In this document: positions 11,748-22,439 of the stretch, piece by piece
Numbering within the stretch: position 1 is the first letter of the stretch
Layout: every line of letters starts with the position of its first letter
From: Salvator merianae
Lineage: Eukaryota; Chordata; Lepidosauria; Squamata; Teiidae
Assembly: GCA_003586115.2 (NCBI GenBank)
Contig: QVOM02000034.1
Span: 111,465,945 to 111,529,944 of the forward strand
Direction: 5' to 3'
Length of the DNA stretch: 64,000 bases
The notes under the pieces: generated by a model
Told to the model about the DNA's origin: nothing
What the model saw: the letters and a program-made list of their open reading frames with translations, nothing else
Databases searched by the model: none
Program-made: the position numbers and the translations under genes

Positions 11748-11910
11748 CTTCCTTCCTTCCTTCCTTCCTTCCTTCCTTCCTTCCTTCCTTCCTTCCTTCC
11801 TTCCTTCCTTCCTTCCTTCCTTCCTTCCTTCCTCTCTCTCTTTCCTTCCTTCCTTTCTCTCTCTCTTTCCTTCCTTCCTTACTCTCTCTCCTTCCTTCCT
11901 TCCTTCCACT
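11748..11910. repeat. TTCC microsatellite
   Basis: More than twenty uninterrupted TTCC units (about 11748-11833) are followed by a degenerate CTCT/TTCC mixture to about 11910. The apparent Ser/Leu/Pro-rich and Glu/Lys/Arg-rich open frames across it are translations of the tandem repeat, not proteins. Confidence 0.97.
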
Positions 11911-11931
11911 GAAAATTTGGGTAGGGGTCCA

Positions 11932-12503
11932 GTGCAGTCATCCAGATAGGATCTATAACTCAGATTATCCCAGCACTATGCTGGGATTGCCAACGTGCCC
12001 ATGGCGATCCCAACATAGCCCTGGGATATTGGGGTGAAATTCCACAATATCGCTATATTGCAGGAAAAATATCTCCCAAACAAGGTTTCCCCTTTATAGT
12101 GATAGGACTTATCTTGTCTGGATGCTTTCTACAAGAATTTGCCATCTTGGAAATGGCCACTGCGCACGTGTCGGGCAAAATGAAGCCAAAAATGCCCCCC
12201 ATACATATGGAGTGGTGGTGGTAATCAGGCACTTCTGGGTATTTTGTGCCATCAAAATACCCAGATGTACAAGTCTTGCACAGCACCAAAACTGGTGATT
12301 GCACACGTACAATCATGCACTTCCGAATATTTCACATCATCAAAATATCTGGAAGTAGAAGCCTTGCCATTACTGGAGCAAGTGTCCGGACAGGTAAGTG
12401 CCCATGCCTGTGATTTTGTCCTGCCATCTTGTAGGAATGACGAGAGGCAATTGCAGAATCCAAACAAGATCCCACATTTTCCTCTTGCTGTCTGGAGGCA
12501 GCC
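11932..12503. mobile_element. G2 MITE (about 570 bp)
   Basis: The left end contains GCAGTCATCCAGATAGG and the right end is CTGTCTGGAGGCAGCC, inverted and related to the G2 terminus. Internal hairpins are visible: ATCCCAGCACTATGCTGGGAT near 11967, and TGGGTATTTTG paired with CAAAATACCCA near 12236-12265. A GGTAAGTG string lies at 12393-12400. The right 240 bp is shared, inverted, with 10524-10800. The left boundary is approximate and I could not fix a flanking duplication. Confidence 0.6.
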
Positions 12504-12509
12504 TGAATT

Positions 12510-13390
12510 TCTCATGTTACAATTTTAATTCTCTTTATTCCTAGCATTTCCTGACATGGCAGCTTCCAGTGAATGTTTTGGTATCTAGTGATGCTTTCTG
12601 ATGGGTTTAGTTCTAGGTGTGAATTAAATTAAGTACTCTATACATGTCTTGGCAGAAACTCAGTATCAAAGTGGCACAATGGAATTTAGATTTGAATGAC
12701 AGTGAAAACTGTTTTCTGTGCAATCAACAACAGTCAAGGACCTCCTGCTGTGATTTCACTGTATTTCATTAATCAAATTAGAGCAGAAAAATACTTCCTG
12801 CCTCATATGGAGTCACCTATCATATTGTCACTGTCTCTTAATATGCCTTCACACACACTCCATACACCACAGTCACTTCTACAAATTCTGGAATAGATTA
12901 GAAATAATAGAATGTGTTCAAGCCTGAAAATCTTTTATTTTCTCTTTCCAGCTGCAAAGTGCTTTCAAAATTGGCTGGCTAAAAAAAGAAAAAAGCACCT
13001 CTACAAAATGTAAAGGGTTGCTTAAAAATACCAGGTTAACAAGCAATAGATTTTGGAAAGCTAACCCTGCATATCCATCACCTGCAACTCCAAAATGTCT
13101 TTTCAGGCATCACAGGCTTCAATTTATTTACTATAGCAATGGCAGCATTTCAACCTTCTGGCTTGCAATCAATATGTATGCAGTCCTGTGGCTCTTTTCC
13201 CTTAAAACATGAATACTTGACATGCCAAAATTGTGCTGTGTGAAAGAAATGAAGGAACAGAATGATATTTTGTCACCATTGCAGATTGAGGGATGTTTAT
13301 ATGTCTAGCTGCATCATAGCTGCATAATTATCTTACTCGGGTGAAGAAAGATAAATGAGAAAGATGCTTTCTAGTCAAGCTCAACTCCTG
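12510..13390. other. No recognised feature
   Basis: About 0.9 kb of AT-rich sequence without recognisable repeat ends or coding signal. Confidence 0.45.
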
Positions 13391-13394
13391 GCCA

Positions 13395-13565
13395 TGGCCA
13401 TGTAGTTTTCTTGGCAACAGTATGGAACTGGCTTGCTATTGCATCCTTTCCAGTCTCATTTACCACTCTGGGATTTCCTGTTGGTCTCCTATCCAAGTGC
13501 AACTCTACTTTTGAGATCAGCCAAGATTGACTAGGCGCTACCACCTGCATGACTATAATTACCCA
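13395..13565 (-). mobile_element. 5S-rRNA-derived SINE fragment
   Basis: Read on the reverse strand, 13482-13555 resembles 5S rRNA. On the given strand it shows GGTCTCCTATCCAAGTGC, then TTTGAGATCAGCCAAGATTG, then CTACCACCTGCATGAC, in the order of the reverse complement of 5S rRNA, with a deletion after the first block. The preceding CTTGGCAACAGTATGGAACT and TTGCTATTGCATCC are typical of the body that follows the 5S-like head in reptile SINEs. It is a decayed copy, not a functional 5S gene: the internal control region is mutated and the 3' part is missing. Confidence 0.6.
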
Positions 13566-13699
13566 TACTTTAGCAACTCCCCTTAAGGATTAACTTAGTG
13601 GGTTGCATCTGAAGGTACTGTAGTTGGTTCAGGTTAAAATTATGATGGGCGGTTTGACCATAATGCTTATGCTTTGTCAGCTGTGTAGACTTGCAGCAT

Positions 13700-14048
13700 T
13701 AGGGATGTGCAAATTTCAATTCACATTCGAAAATTTGTATGAAATTTCATTTTCGCAAATTTTCACATCAAAATAAACATTGCTTTTTTCATATTTACAG
13801 TTTTTGATCGAAAATGAAAGCCTTCTTCTGCAAAATGAAATTCATTGATTTTTTACATTTTTCACTGTGTTTAAACCATGAAAATGGAATCTTCAATGGC
13901 ATTTTCAATGGAAAAACTTTACGAAAAACGCAAAAAATGAATGCAAAAAATGCATTTTTCAACAACAAAATTAGCTGATGAAGCGAAAATACTGATTTTC
14001 ATTCAAAAACGAGTCCAAAATGGTGTTTTTTTTTCACGCCCATCCCTA
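13700..14048. mobile_element. Probable hAT-type MITE, AT-rich (349 bp)
   Basis: Starts TAGGGATGTGC and ends GCCCATCCCTA, an 11-bp inverted repeat with one mismatch. The interior is full of AAAATG/CATTTTC phrases in both orientations, as in several vertebrate hAT MITEs with a TAGGGATG start. The 8-bp flanks TGCAGCAT and TGCGGGTG agree at only four positions, so the duplication is not proven. The short open frame across it is not a gene. Confidence 0.6.
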
Positions 14049-14049
14049 T

Positions 14050-14650
14050 GCGGGTGCGATCTGTGGATCTGGCCTGTGCAATTTGGACAAGTTTGCCTGA
14101 AATTGCCTTCTCTCAAATGCACCTACATATGTGTTGATGTACTTACATAGGATCCTTTCCACAAGCTCTGATCTTGCATTAACCTTCAGTAGTAGCTTGC
14201 AGATCAGGACCAGTGGAACAAGGATACAATTGGAGACCTCCTTTACCTGTTTGAGTCAGAACCCAGCTCATCATGCAGCAGGTCCTGGCTGAGAAAGATG
14301 GAAACAAGGCTTCCAACTGCAGTTGGCCCACCTCCTCTTCATCACAGTTTCAGGCTACAGGAGCCCCCTTATAACTATCAGGAAGAAGATGGACCAGTCT
14401 TCAAGAACACTTTTTCTGTGTCCTTGAGCCTGGAGGTATGGTGAGTTGAAAGAGTTTCAGCAGGTGGCAGCACTTAGCAGGCTTTGACTGATGTTAAAAA
14501 GAAGTTTGCAGAGTTGGAGCTGGTTAATACCGGGATTGTAGACTAGATTATAGATTATAGGCTAGATTAGACAAATATCCCAGAAGAAGGCAATAGTAAC
14601 CACTTCTGTATTGTCACCAAGAAAGCTACAGGCACGTGTCCATGAAGTCA
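14050..14650. other. No recognised feature
   Basis: About 600 bp with no supported gene or repeat. Short tandem-like wording (TAGATTATAGATTATAGGC) occurs near 14545. Confidence 0.4.
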
Positions 14651-14654
14651 CAAA

Positions 14655-15182
14655 GGGCTCATCTGCACTCACCTTGCTGTGATTCTGATCAGCAGCTCTG
14701 GACCTAGTGATGTCCTCTGGCTCAAATCTCAGCAAGGCTTGAACTGGAACAGCACTGACTGCACGGTGATGGCTGTTCCAGCCCAGCTCCTGCACTGGCA
14801 GCAAAGCAGGCACAATCTTCACAGTCAGCCTCCAGTGGCTCTGGTGGCTAGGAATGAAAGATCCTAGCCTTGGAGCCCCCGGGGACCCATTTTGGTGGCG
14901 TGCTTTGGTATGCTGCCAAAATGGGTTCCCTGGGACTCTGGAAAACAAAGGCATGCACCCTTCACATGCCTCTGCAATCTGGACTCTACCACGCTAGTAT
15001 GACAATAACCTGCTGATTCAGATCATAAGCCTCCTGATCTGGATTATGTTCCACCTGGTGCAGACAGAGTGTACTAATGGTAAGCAGGGCCCCTGTGTTT
15101 GCATCAGTGTGTTGGCAAAAGAGATCTTGAAGACAACTATGGAGCTGTTTATTCTAGGCTGCCGGTAAGTGCAGAAAGGCCC
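14655..15182. mobile_element. G1 MITE (528 bp)
   Basis: Left end GGGCTCATCTGCACTCACC, right end GCCGGTAAGTGCAGAAAGGCCC, inverted repeats with a few mismatches. The interior shares the phrase order of the copies at 16277 and 47912 (CCCATTTTGG, then a TGGTGTGCTTTGG-like phrase). The flanks AAA and ATA are not identical. The right end carries a GGTAAGT donor-like string at 15163-15169. Confidence 0.7.
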
Positions 15183-15774
15183 ATAGCCTCAAGCTCATCT
15201 TGCATGAGACCTTACCTTTACTCAAAGAACTTTGTGTTACACCATGATAAGGCAACCAATAAATAATGGTCCCATATAGAAGGCTCCTTAGAGGAGGGAA
15301 GGACCAGATCCTTATGCATACAGTTGTTCTTTCTTATTTGTGAGGGTTTGGTTCCTGGAAAACACTGTGAATTTCAAAATTTGAAATAATTATATCTGTG
15401 GGGAAAAGGACATTAGAGGGAGTTCTCATCCAAAACACTATTAAAAAACGCAGCCTGCCTTCCAAGTCCACGGTAGTTTTTGCCAAATATATACAACTGG
15501 CTTCCAGATTCCACAAACTCTTTCAGAACTGCCAAATTCAGCAATGCTAGAAGCCACATCAGATCAAAGTAGGTAGTGTCATAACTTAGAAGCACCCTCA
15601 GTTTCAAAATACAGAACTGCTAGTACTTTGAATTGACAAAAGTCACCAGTTCCAAACTCCGCAGTTAGAGACCCCCCATGCAAGATAAGTACTGGCATTC
15701 AGGGCTAATTTACATATACACAAATATGGAAAATGCATGGTTATTAAAGCTGAGAGTAGCAACTAATCGATGAA

Positions 15775-17330
15775 CATAAGAAATGTGCTTCTGGATCAGA
15801 CCGATGGTTCATCTTATCCAGCACCCTGTTCTCATAGTACCATCCAGGTGCATACGAAAACCCACAAACAGGTAACTTCCCAGCAGTTGGCTTTTTATTT
15901 TGTATTTTGCCTCCTCTGAAGAGGAATGTTGCACAGTGACCAGGACAGACAAGCAGTCATTGATAGCCCTGTCCATCAGGAACTCCTTTTTGAAGCCTCC
16001 CAAGTTAGTGACCAGCCACATCTTATGATGATAAATTCTACAAGTATGAAGAAATTCCACAAGTATGAACAAAATGTTTCTTTTTGCCCATCCTGAATCT
16101 TTCATGGTTCAGTTTCACTTGGTGCTCCCTAGTTCTGATTCTGAGATGGAGAGAAAATTTTCTTAGTCACTCTGTCCACACTATGGATAATTTGACACAC
16201 CTCAGTCGTATCCCCTTTCAATGCCTTACTTTCTAGATTAAGGAGCCCAAAGTCATTTCACTTTTCCTCAAGGTTAGGGCCTTCCTGCATTTGCTGGTAT
16301 TTCTTACCAGCAACTACACTAAGGGCTTCCCTTCCGCATGTTAGTACGGAATACAGGAGGCTCTGCCCACCGCTGGCATGCTCGGTTCACATAGGAAGGA
16401 GCATAATCCAGATCAAGAGAATTGAGGGGTATTGGAAGACCAGTGTGGCCTAATCCAGAATACAGAGGCATGTAGAAGTTATGCTTTCATTTTCCAGACT
16501 GCCGTGGGACCCATTTTGATGGTGCATGAAAGCACACCACTGAAATGGTTTCTCTGGGGTCCCCCAGGGGCTCCAAATCTAGGAACCTTCATTCCTAGCC
16601 CTTCAGAGTCCTCAGTTGCCTGCCCTGAAGCTCCTGCGAACTTCCAGACCAATGTGGGGGCCGGTCTGAACCATGCCATCGTGCTGAGGTCGCTGTTCTA
16701 GACCACCCCTTGACATGGTCTGAACTAGCAGGCTTTGCTGGTCTAGACCTATGGTTTGGGTCATGGCATTTTAGTGCAGAAAGGCCCTTAGTCCCTCTGG
16801 CCTTTTTACCATTGTAGTTCCAGACCTTTGCACCATTTCTAATTCTGCTGTATCCTTTTTGAGATGTGCTAATGGAAATTGTGTACAGTTGTACCACTGG
16901 GGCTTTATAATCATGGTAAATCTATTGTCAATACCATTTCTTACCACCCTAGCAAGCTAACTCCCACCCACTTTTTTTCTTTTTTACTGCTGACACATTC
17001 TGGGTTGATTCTGGGTTGATACCACCACACCAAGATCTCTTTATTGGTCCCAGTCAGCTCAGATGCCACAAGTCTATATGAGTAGCTAAGATCTTTAGCT
17101 CTAATATGCATCACTTTACCCTTACTCACATTGGATATCAATCTACCATTCTGATGCTCAGTTCCCCAATTTGCAGAGATCCCTTTGTGATTCCTCAAAT
17201 GAATAGCTGCAATTGGTGTGAATTGTATGCCATACAAACTTAATTCAAGAATACCCCTGTATATCATTTGCAGAAACTCTTGACAAGATGTGTAAAAAAC
17301 AATGTAGCCACCACATAACATCTGAGAAAA
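15775..17330 (-). mobile_element. CR1-type LINE 3' region, reverse strand, split by a G1 MITE
   Basis: The left part starts TGAACATAAGAAATGTGCTTCTGGATCAGACC-like (15773 on) and contains CTTTCTAGATTAAGGAGCCCAAAG. The right part has GAGATGTGCTAATGGAAATTGTG (about 16861), CCAAGATCTCTTTATTGGTCC (about 17030), ATATGCATCACTTTACCCTTACTC (about 17103) and AGAGATCCCTTTGTGATTCCTC (about 17177). This is the order of the reverse complement of a reptile CR1 open-reading-frame end and 3' UTR. It is much decayed. A complete G1 MITE occupies 16277-16787. A 12-bp tandem duplication (TTCTGGGTTGAT) occurs near 16996. Confidence 0.75.
16277..16787. mobile_element. G1 MITE (511 bp) inserted in CR1
   Basis: Left end GGGCCTTCCTGCATTTGC, right end TTAGTGCAGAAAGGCCC, flanked by TTA at 16274-16276 and 16788-16790. 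CR1-like sequence continues on both sides, so it inserted after that CR1 was in place. The interior contains GGGACCCATTTTGATGGTG and CTAGCAGGCTTTGCTGGTC blocks shared with several other copies. Confidence 0.85.
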
Positions 17331-17382
17331 AAATGTTCCCTTAAGCTTTTGTTAAATAATGTTCTTTCACACTAGAGACATG

Positions 17383-17826
17383 GGGCCTTCTTGCACTTGA
17401 CAGTAGTGAGCATCAGGGACACTCATTAGTCAAGTGCTTCCACATTTTGCAGAGGACCTGGTGATTGGGAACAGACTACAGCTGCTCCAGATCACTACCT
17501 GCTGTAGAACACAAAATCATGCTCCACAGCTGTACCTGGAACAACTGGACTGCTCCCAGTACACTGTTTGCACCTGTCTTTGGGTGTGAACACAGAGCAG
17601 CATGGCTGTGGCTACAGCTGCACTACTGCACGGCATTGCCAGTCGCCATGGCTGTGACTGGAAGCTTCCCAGCTGCTCTCATGGTGCAGGATACCAGTGT
17701 CCTGCTGCTGGTCTTTTCCAAGGCATCGCAGTGCAGATGGTTGCCGCGCTGTAAGGTCTGTTTCACTGTAGAACAGGATAATTATAATAATTATCCTGTT
17801 CTACATTGGAAAGTGCAAAAAGGCCT
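17383..17826. mobile_element. G1 MITE with a perfect internal palindrome
   Basis: Left end GGGCCTTCTTGCACTTGACAG, right end TTGGAAAGTGCAAAAAGGCC. Near the right end, 17768-17804 is a perfect 37-bp palindrome with arm GTAGAACAGGATAATTAT. Internal blocks (GACACTCATTAGTCAAGTG; CACCTGTCTTTGGGTGTGAA) match 27908-28335. Flanks do not give a clean 3-bp repeat, so the exact ends may be off by one or two bases. Confidence 0.7.
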
Positions 17827-17925
17827 TTAGAAATGGCAGGAAGTGAAAACAGCAATGTGAACGCGGCCCCTGTCACCATTTTTTGCATATGTTATATAGT
17901 CAGGGATATAGCACACATAATATAT

Positions 17926-18132
17926 TGCTGTATCCACATGCATTAAAAACCTCCTCAAATGTGGGTTGGAATGTATGTGGCAGTAGTGTTCCCATTCCTC
18001 CTCTAATACCCATTAAAGGCCAGAAAACGCACTTCCAGTGTGGATTAGAGGTGGGATGGGGACATTAGCATCCACATGCTGCCACTTCTAAGCCACTATT
18101 GAGCCACTTTTTTAATGTACATGGATGCATCC
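17926..18132. mobile_element. G2 MITE (about 207 bp)
   Basis: Left end TTGCTGTATCCACATGCATTA, right end TTAATGTACATGGATGCATCC, inverted and related to the G2 terminus. The middle is palindromic around CCTCTAATACCCATTAAAGGCC and GGATTAGAGGTGGGATGGGG. Same subtype as 2644-3019, 20225-20425 and 52091-52326. Confidence 0.65.
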
Positions 18133-18361
18133 TAAAACTGTGGTATGCATTTGACTAATGAAAACTAGCTTTTAAACCAGTTTTCTCTGGCTGTGGATTA
18201 AACTCCCCACTAGTCCCTGCCAGCACCCCTTGTTCTGCTGGGCAATGGAAATTATAGTCCAAACCATCAAACTAGGCAAGCGCATGGCAGACTCTATGCT
18301 AGTTTGTAGAACAGAAATCTGCCAAACAGGGTCATGATCATTAGGAACTATACCTTGCAAG

Positions 18362-18552
18362 CAGTGGCGGCCAGCGGCTTTAAGCCTTGGTGTTTGTGCC
18401 CCGTGCGAAGCGCGCCATGGCAATTTGCGTGGCAGTACAGAGGCCCGGAGGCCCTGCGAATGGCCATGGCACTCTTCGCGCGGGGCACAAACACCAGTGA
18501 CCTGCTGAGGCAGTACAGAGGCCCGGAGGCCCCGCGAATGGCCATGGCGCAC
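18362..18552. repeat. GC-rich foldback repeat
   Basis: Starts CAGTGGCGGCCAGCGGC. The block starting GGTGTTTGTGCCCCG (from 18389) is inverted as CGGGGCACAAACACC (18481-18495), with the inversion continuing through GCGCGCCATGGC and GCCATGGCACTCTTCGCGC. A 40-bp unit beginning GGCAGTACAGAGGCCCGG occurs twice directly (18431 and 18509). The CpG density is far above the flanks. It may be a hAT-type foldback like 33521-33722, but no right terminus or 8-bp duplication was found. Confidence 0.55.
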
Positions 18553-18731
18553 TAGTTCTCAGCAGCAGAGAGGGGAAGGTGAGGGGAAGGAAGAGAAGTA
18601 AGCACAGGACCTTAAATAGGTGTAACCTTTAATTTCCATCATGCCATACTGTACAGGATATTCCTGCTGCAGTTATTCACTGTACAAAGCACACTTGGAG
18701 GATTGCACAGCCAATGCACACGGAAGACAAA

Positions 18732-18905
18732 GGGCCTGTTTGCGCTTGCTGCTAGCAAGCGTCAAGAACGTTGCTAGGGTGTCCACAGCTAGCTTGTGGA
18801 GGCCCGAGCAGTTGGGAGGGGGCTCTCCATGTGCTCTCCATGAGACTGCTGGCTTGTACTGCACAGCCGTACAGCTTCAGAGGAGGCTGGAGAAGAAAGG
18901 CTGCT
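18732..18905. mobile_element. G1 MITE, 5' part
   Basis: Starts GGGCCTGTTTGCGCTTGCTG followed by CTAGCAAGCGTC. The same start, including the GCTAGCAA phrase and a later AGGCCxGAGCAG phrase, is seen at 35615. No matching 3' terminus follows, so it is a truncated copy and the right boundary is a guess. Confidence 0.5.
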
Positions 18906-20224
18906 GCTAGCTGGCCACAACTACTTTCTCTCTCATGGCAGTTCCCTGGGGAGATGGCTATCTGATTGACCAGGGCTTATTTGTCTTTGCCTTACCTGAT
19001 GCAGTAGCCTTGGACCCAGCCGCTTCTGTAGGAGTTACCAGGACAAGGGATAAGGCTGATGCAGACAGGACTTTGGGCAGCTTTGGGGTTGCAGGGAGGC
19101 AGTGAGTGGCAAGGCCTGGAGGAAAGGATTTGTCAGAAGAGCATTTGGAGAGGCTTACATGGGAAGCCAATGGCAGCTGGTGCAAGAGAGAGTAAACGGT
19201 TTGGGAGATTGGTGTTCAGAGGGCTAGGAGGGGCCAAGGATGTTGAAAGATGGAGAAAATGGGAATTTGGACAATTTGTGATCTTGGAATGATACAGAAT
19301 AACGATAGCAGCGAATGATATAACTAATGATAATAACTAAGCAAAAGACCAGTTTAGCACCATCTGCTGGACGGAACTGCTATGTGCCTAATTATTAGAA
19401 GTCTAGGCTTCTCCTGCTGTCCGGATCCCATTCTATGATCTTGGATAATTTAGTTCGACTTCCTTCACAGCGGTAAATTGTGCTTTTCTTCAAGTCCATT
19501 AGCCTTCAGCTCCTTCATACCCTCGGATCCCTACAATACTTTTATATGCATTTTTTTTTTTAACTTGTGGAAATCAACACTAGACATTCTGAGAACCGCT
19601 CAGGCTCAAGCCCAGCAGACTGAAGCTAATGTCAATTTACATTAATGCGTGGATGGATTTTTTTTTTTAACTAATTTGTGTGGGAAATATGACTCATTCA
19701 GAGGCTATGCTTCTCTTTGCTATTAAAGCAATTTGATTTTTCCTGAGTGATATTGACAATCAATTAAGAGCTATTTCTGCTTTTCTTCCACCTTTCAGCA
19801 TTGCTGTCAACTAAAATTATTTTCACTGCTGTACATTTCCATTCTCATTTGGTCAAAAGATATTGATCAGTCTTCTGAATCTAGACAGCAAAGCTCACTT
19901 CTTCAAAAGTTAGCTAAGATAATGAAAGAGGTTTTCAACTTGTCTGTTTGTTCATTTTAAGATATTTAGATTGTTTGTACTTCACAAGTACCGCTCCATA
20001 AGGAGGTCTCAAGGGGGTTAACAGCAGTTTGAAAATCATACACAAGCTAAGTAAATATCAACCAAGGACAGAATTTCAAACAATTAATTGGACATAACAT
20101 ATCAAGACAAAAGTGAAGGGTGATTTTGTTCACCATATTCAGTAAAACCTTGATGCCTTTTTACATTTCAAACATCAGCTGTTTGGTTTACTATCTTATA
20201 GTCCATCCAGGAAGAGACAGAGAG
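18906..20224. other. Mostly unique sequence, possible conserved non-coding block
   Basis: No gene is supported. From about 19540 to 19930 the sequence is AT-rich, lacks recognisable repeats and has homeodomain-like and TTAATT-like words, which is the look of conserved non-coding DNA; this is inference only. About 19970-20110 resembles a LINE tail (CACAAGTACCGCTCCATAAG). Confidence 0.3.
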
Positions 20225-20425
20225 GTGCTCAAACGTGGCTCATGGTGGTAACTGCTACACACTAGAGTCCGAATATCATCTCTAATCCACGTTAAAGACC
20301 AAAAATGCACTTCAGAGCATGTTTTTTTTGTTCTTTAATGTGGTTTAGAGGTGCGATAGATACACTAGCTGCTATATGTTGCTGCCTCTAAGTTCCTTTT
20401 GAGCCACTTTTTTCTATATGCTTAG
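20225..20425. mobile_element. G2-type MITE, ends decayed
   Basis: The central phrases CTCTAATCCACGTTAAAGACC, CCAAAAATGCACTTC, TTTAATGTGGTTTAGAGGTG and TTTTGAGCCACTTTTTTC follow the order of the G2 subtype at 17926-18132 and 52091-52326. The terminal GGCTGCATCC blocks are lost or unrecognisable on both sides. Confidence 0.55.
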
Positions 20426-20561
20426 CATAGTAAGCCTGTGAACAAGGCCTGTAAAGTTTAGTAGATGAAATATTGATGAAACTATAAGAACATTAATTTT
20501 CAGGCCTTTGAACCTCCCTATCTTGCTGTCTATCAGAGCCCTGGCTCTGAGTGCTGAATAA

Positions 20562-20967
20562 GGGTCTTTCTGCCCTGCCCTGCCATGTTCTGATCCAATG
20601 GATCTGGACCAGCGAAGCCTGCTACTTTGGACCACAGCAAGGCATGGTCTGGAACAGACTAGCTCCTGCAAGTTTCGGGGCCTGGCTCTGAGGACTGCAA
20701 AGGGCTTGGAACAAAAGTCCTTAGTCTTGGAGCTCCTAGGAAACCCATTTTGACGGTGTGCTTTGGTCTGCTGCTGACATGCACACCTCCATGTTCCAGA
20801 CCAGGTTTGCTAGTACATGGGTAGATCTTGATCTGGATCACTCTCTGTCCTGAGCACATGGAGTGTACTAGCAGTGGGTGAGATCTCCTGTATTCTGCAC
20901 TAATCTGCAGTAGGCAGGCTCTTAGTATACTTACTGGTAAGGAATTCCAGCAAGTGCAGAAAGGCCG
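20562..20967. mobile_element. G1 MITE (about 406 bp)
   Basis: Left end GGGTCTTTCTGCCCTGCC, right end TCCAGCAAGTGCAGAAAGGCCG. Left flank TAA (20559-20561), right flank CAA (20968-20970), possibly one duplicated TAA with a substitution. Internal sequence (GATCTGGACCAGCGAAGCC; GGAAACCCATTTTGACGGTG) is inverted relative to the copy at 16277. Confidence 0.7.
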
Positions 20968-21148
20968 CAAGCAAATCCTAGGGGTAAGCACCAAAAGGTT
21001 ATTTCTTTTCAGAACTTCAAAAGCCATTCATTCACAAATACTGATTAAACCAGTAGTGTCCAGTTACACGGGGAACCCTCTGTTTAGGCTGCTGCTGTGT
21101 TCAGTGTGTATGAGTTATGAAGAGCCCAGACAGTAAACAAGTACATCA

Positions 21149-21486
21149 GGGCCTTTTCACACGTTCTACCTTAGAATGGAACAGAGCAAGCGGTGCAGTG
21201 GCCATCTGCACTGAGAGGGTTGGAACCAGACTTCCAGCACTTGCAATGTAAATGCTGGCCACCTGCCATGACAGCAGCTGCATAAATGTCTGGCCACTGC
21301 TATGGCAACTGGGGATGCAGTACATGATTGCACAACTGCAGCTGCAACCACGATTTAGTTGTCTGCAGCTGGTAGCAACTGGGAGTGTCTGCAGATACTC
21401 TTGAATGCCTGGACCTATGCAAAATGTGGATGCACTGAGCTAGTGAGTGTCTGGATGCTCACTAGCACTCACGTGTGAACAGGTCC
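21149..21486. mobile_element. G1 MITE (338 bp)
   Basis: Left end GGGCCTTTTCACACGTTC, right end CACGTGTGAACAGGTCC, flanked by TCA at 21146-21148 and 21487-21489. The left subterminal TACCTTAGAATGGAAC is the same module as in the palindromes at 27897/28359 and 30283. Internal ATTTACAT/TGCACTG phrases are shared with 21951-22433. Confidence 0.78.
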
Positions 21487-21950
21487 TCAGTGCTGCGTGA
21501 TGAACTATGTGTTCGGTATGCATGTGCTTAGTAATGGCGATTTCTACTGTCAGACCCTTTGCTACTGTGTAAGCTATTGTGCGCTGGGATAGGAAACCCA
21601 TCCCAAAATAGGACAGGGCTGCCAGAAATCAGTCAAGTTAATTATCCTAGCCATAGAAAAAGCCTAAAAAAAGCCAAATGTAACTAATTTGTTGGCTGAT
21701 TTTGGCTACCCTGAGGTGGGATAGGGTGCCACTGGGACACTTCTAGGGCTGTCCAAAGGGGGTTCTAGGGTATCTGAAAGTTCCTGGCCTTCAAGGTTGC
21801 TGGTTAGTACTTTTTTGTCTGGATGCTCAGAAGTGGTACACTTCCAATGCTGCTACTGGGTGACCAGTGAAAAAGTACCAGGCTAGCATGTGCTGTCCGC
21901 ATGCTGTGGGCTGTTAAGGTATACTAGGATAGATCATTTGTGGACTGCTT

Positions 21951-22433
21951 GGGCATTTTCACACTTGGTTCCTTAGAACAGAATAAATATCCTGCCCTAA
22001 GGTGGAATGGACACCAACTGCACTGTGGGGGCCCTGGAATGGCACGGCAGCAGGATACCAGCACTTGTACTGTGAATGCTGGTGTCCTGCTCCTTCTCCT
22101 TGCCATGATAGTGGCTGGGAAATGTCTGGCCACTGCCATGGCGACCAGCAGAGCCATGGATTGTGCAGGCACGTGCAGACGTGATCGTGTGATTGTGCAG
22201 ATGAAGCCACCGCACACCATGCATTTGCAACCAGAAGTGGGTGCAAACACAATTTACCGGGAGCAGACTGGCTGCTCCCAGTCAAGTTGTGGAGCACAAT
22301 TTAGTGCTCCACAGCTAACCACAATCAGGACTAACTGGAGTCTGCTCCTGATCGCACGGGCCACCATGCGGTGCAGATGCAGTTGCCTAGTGAGCTTGCA
22401 GATGCTCACTAGGCAACAAGTGCAGAAAGGCCC
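21951..22433. mobile_element. G1 MITE (483 bp)
   Basis: Left end GGGCATTTTCACACTTGG, right end CAACAAGTGCAGAAAGGCCC, flanked by CTT at 21948-21950 and 22434-22436. The interior contains an inverted pair around TACCAGCACTTGTACTGTGAATGCTGGT-type text and the GAGCTTGCAGATGCTCACTAG hairpin near the right end. The 166-codon open frame here follows transposon sequence and has no protein motif. Confidence 0.8.
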
Positions 22434-22439
22434 CTTGTA

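Noticed and set aside
11622..12037. Open frames rich in Glu/Lys/Arg or Ser/Leu/Pro
   Set aside because: They are translations of the TTCC tandem repeat and have no flanking coding sequence.
13482..13555. Functional 5S rRNA gene
   Set aside because: Internal deletion, substitutions across the control region and a SINE body attached.
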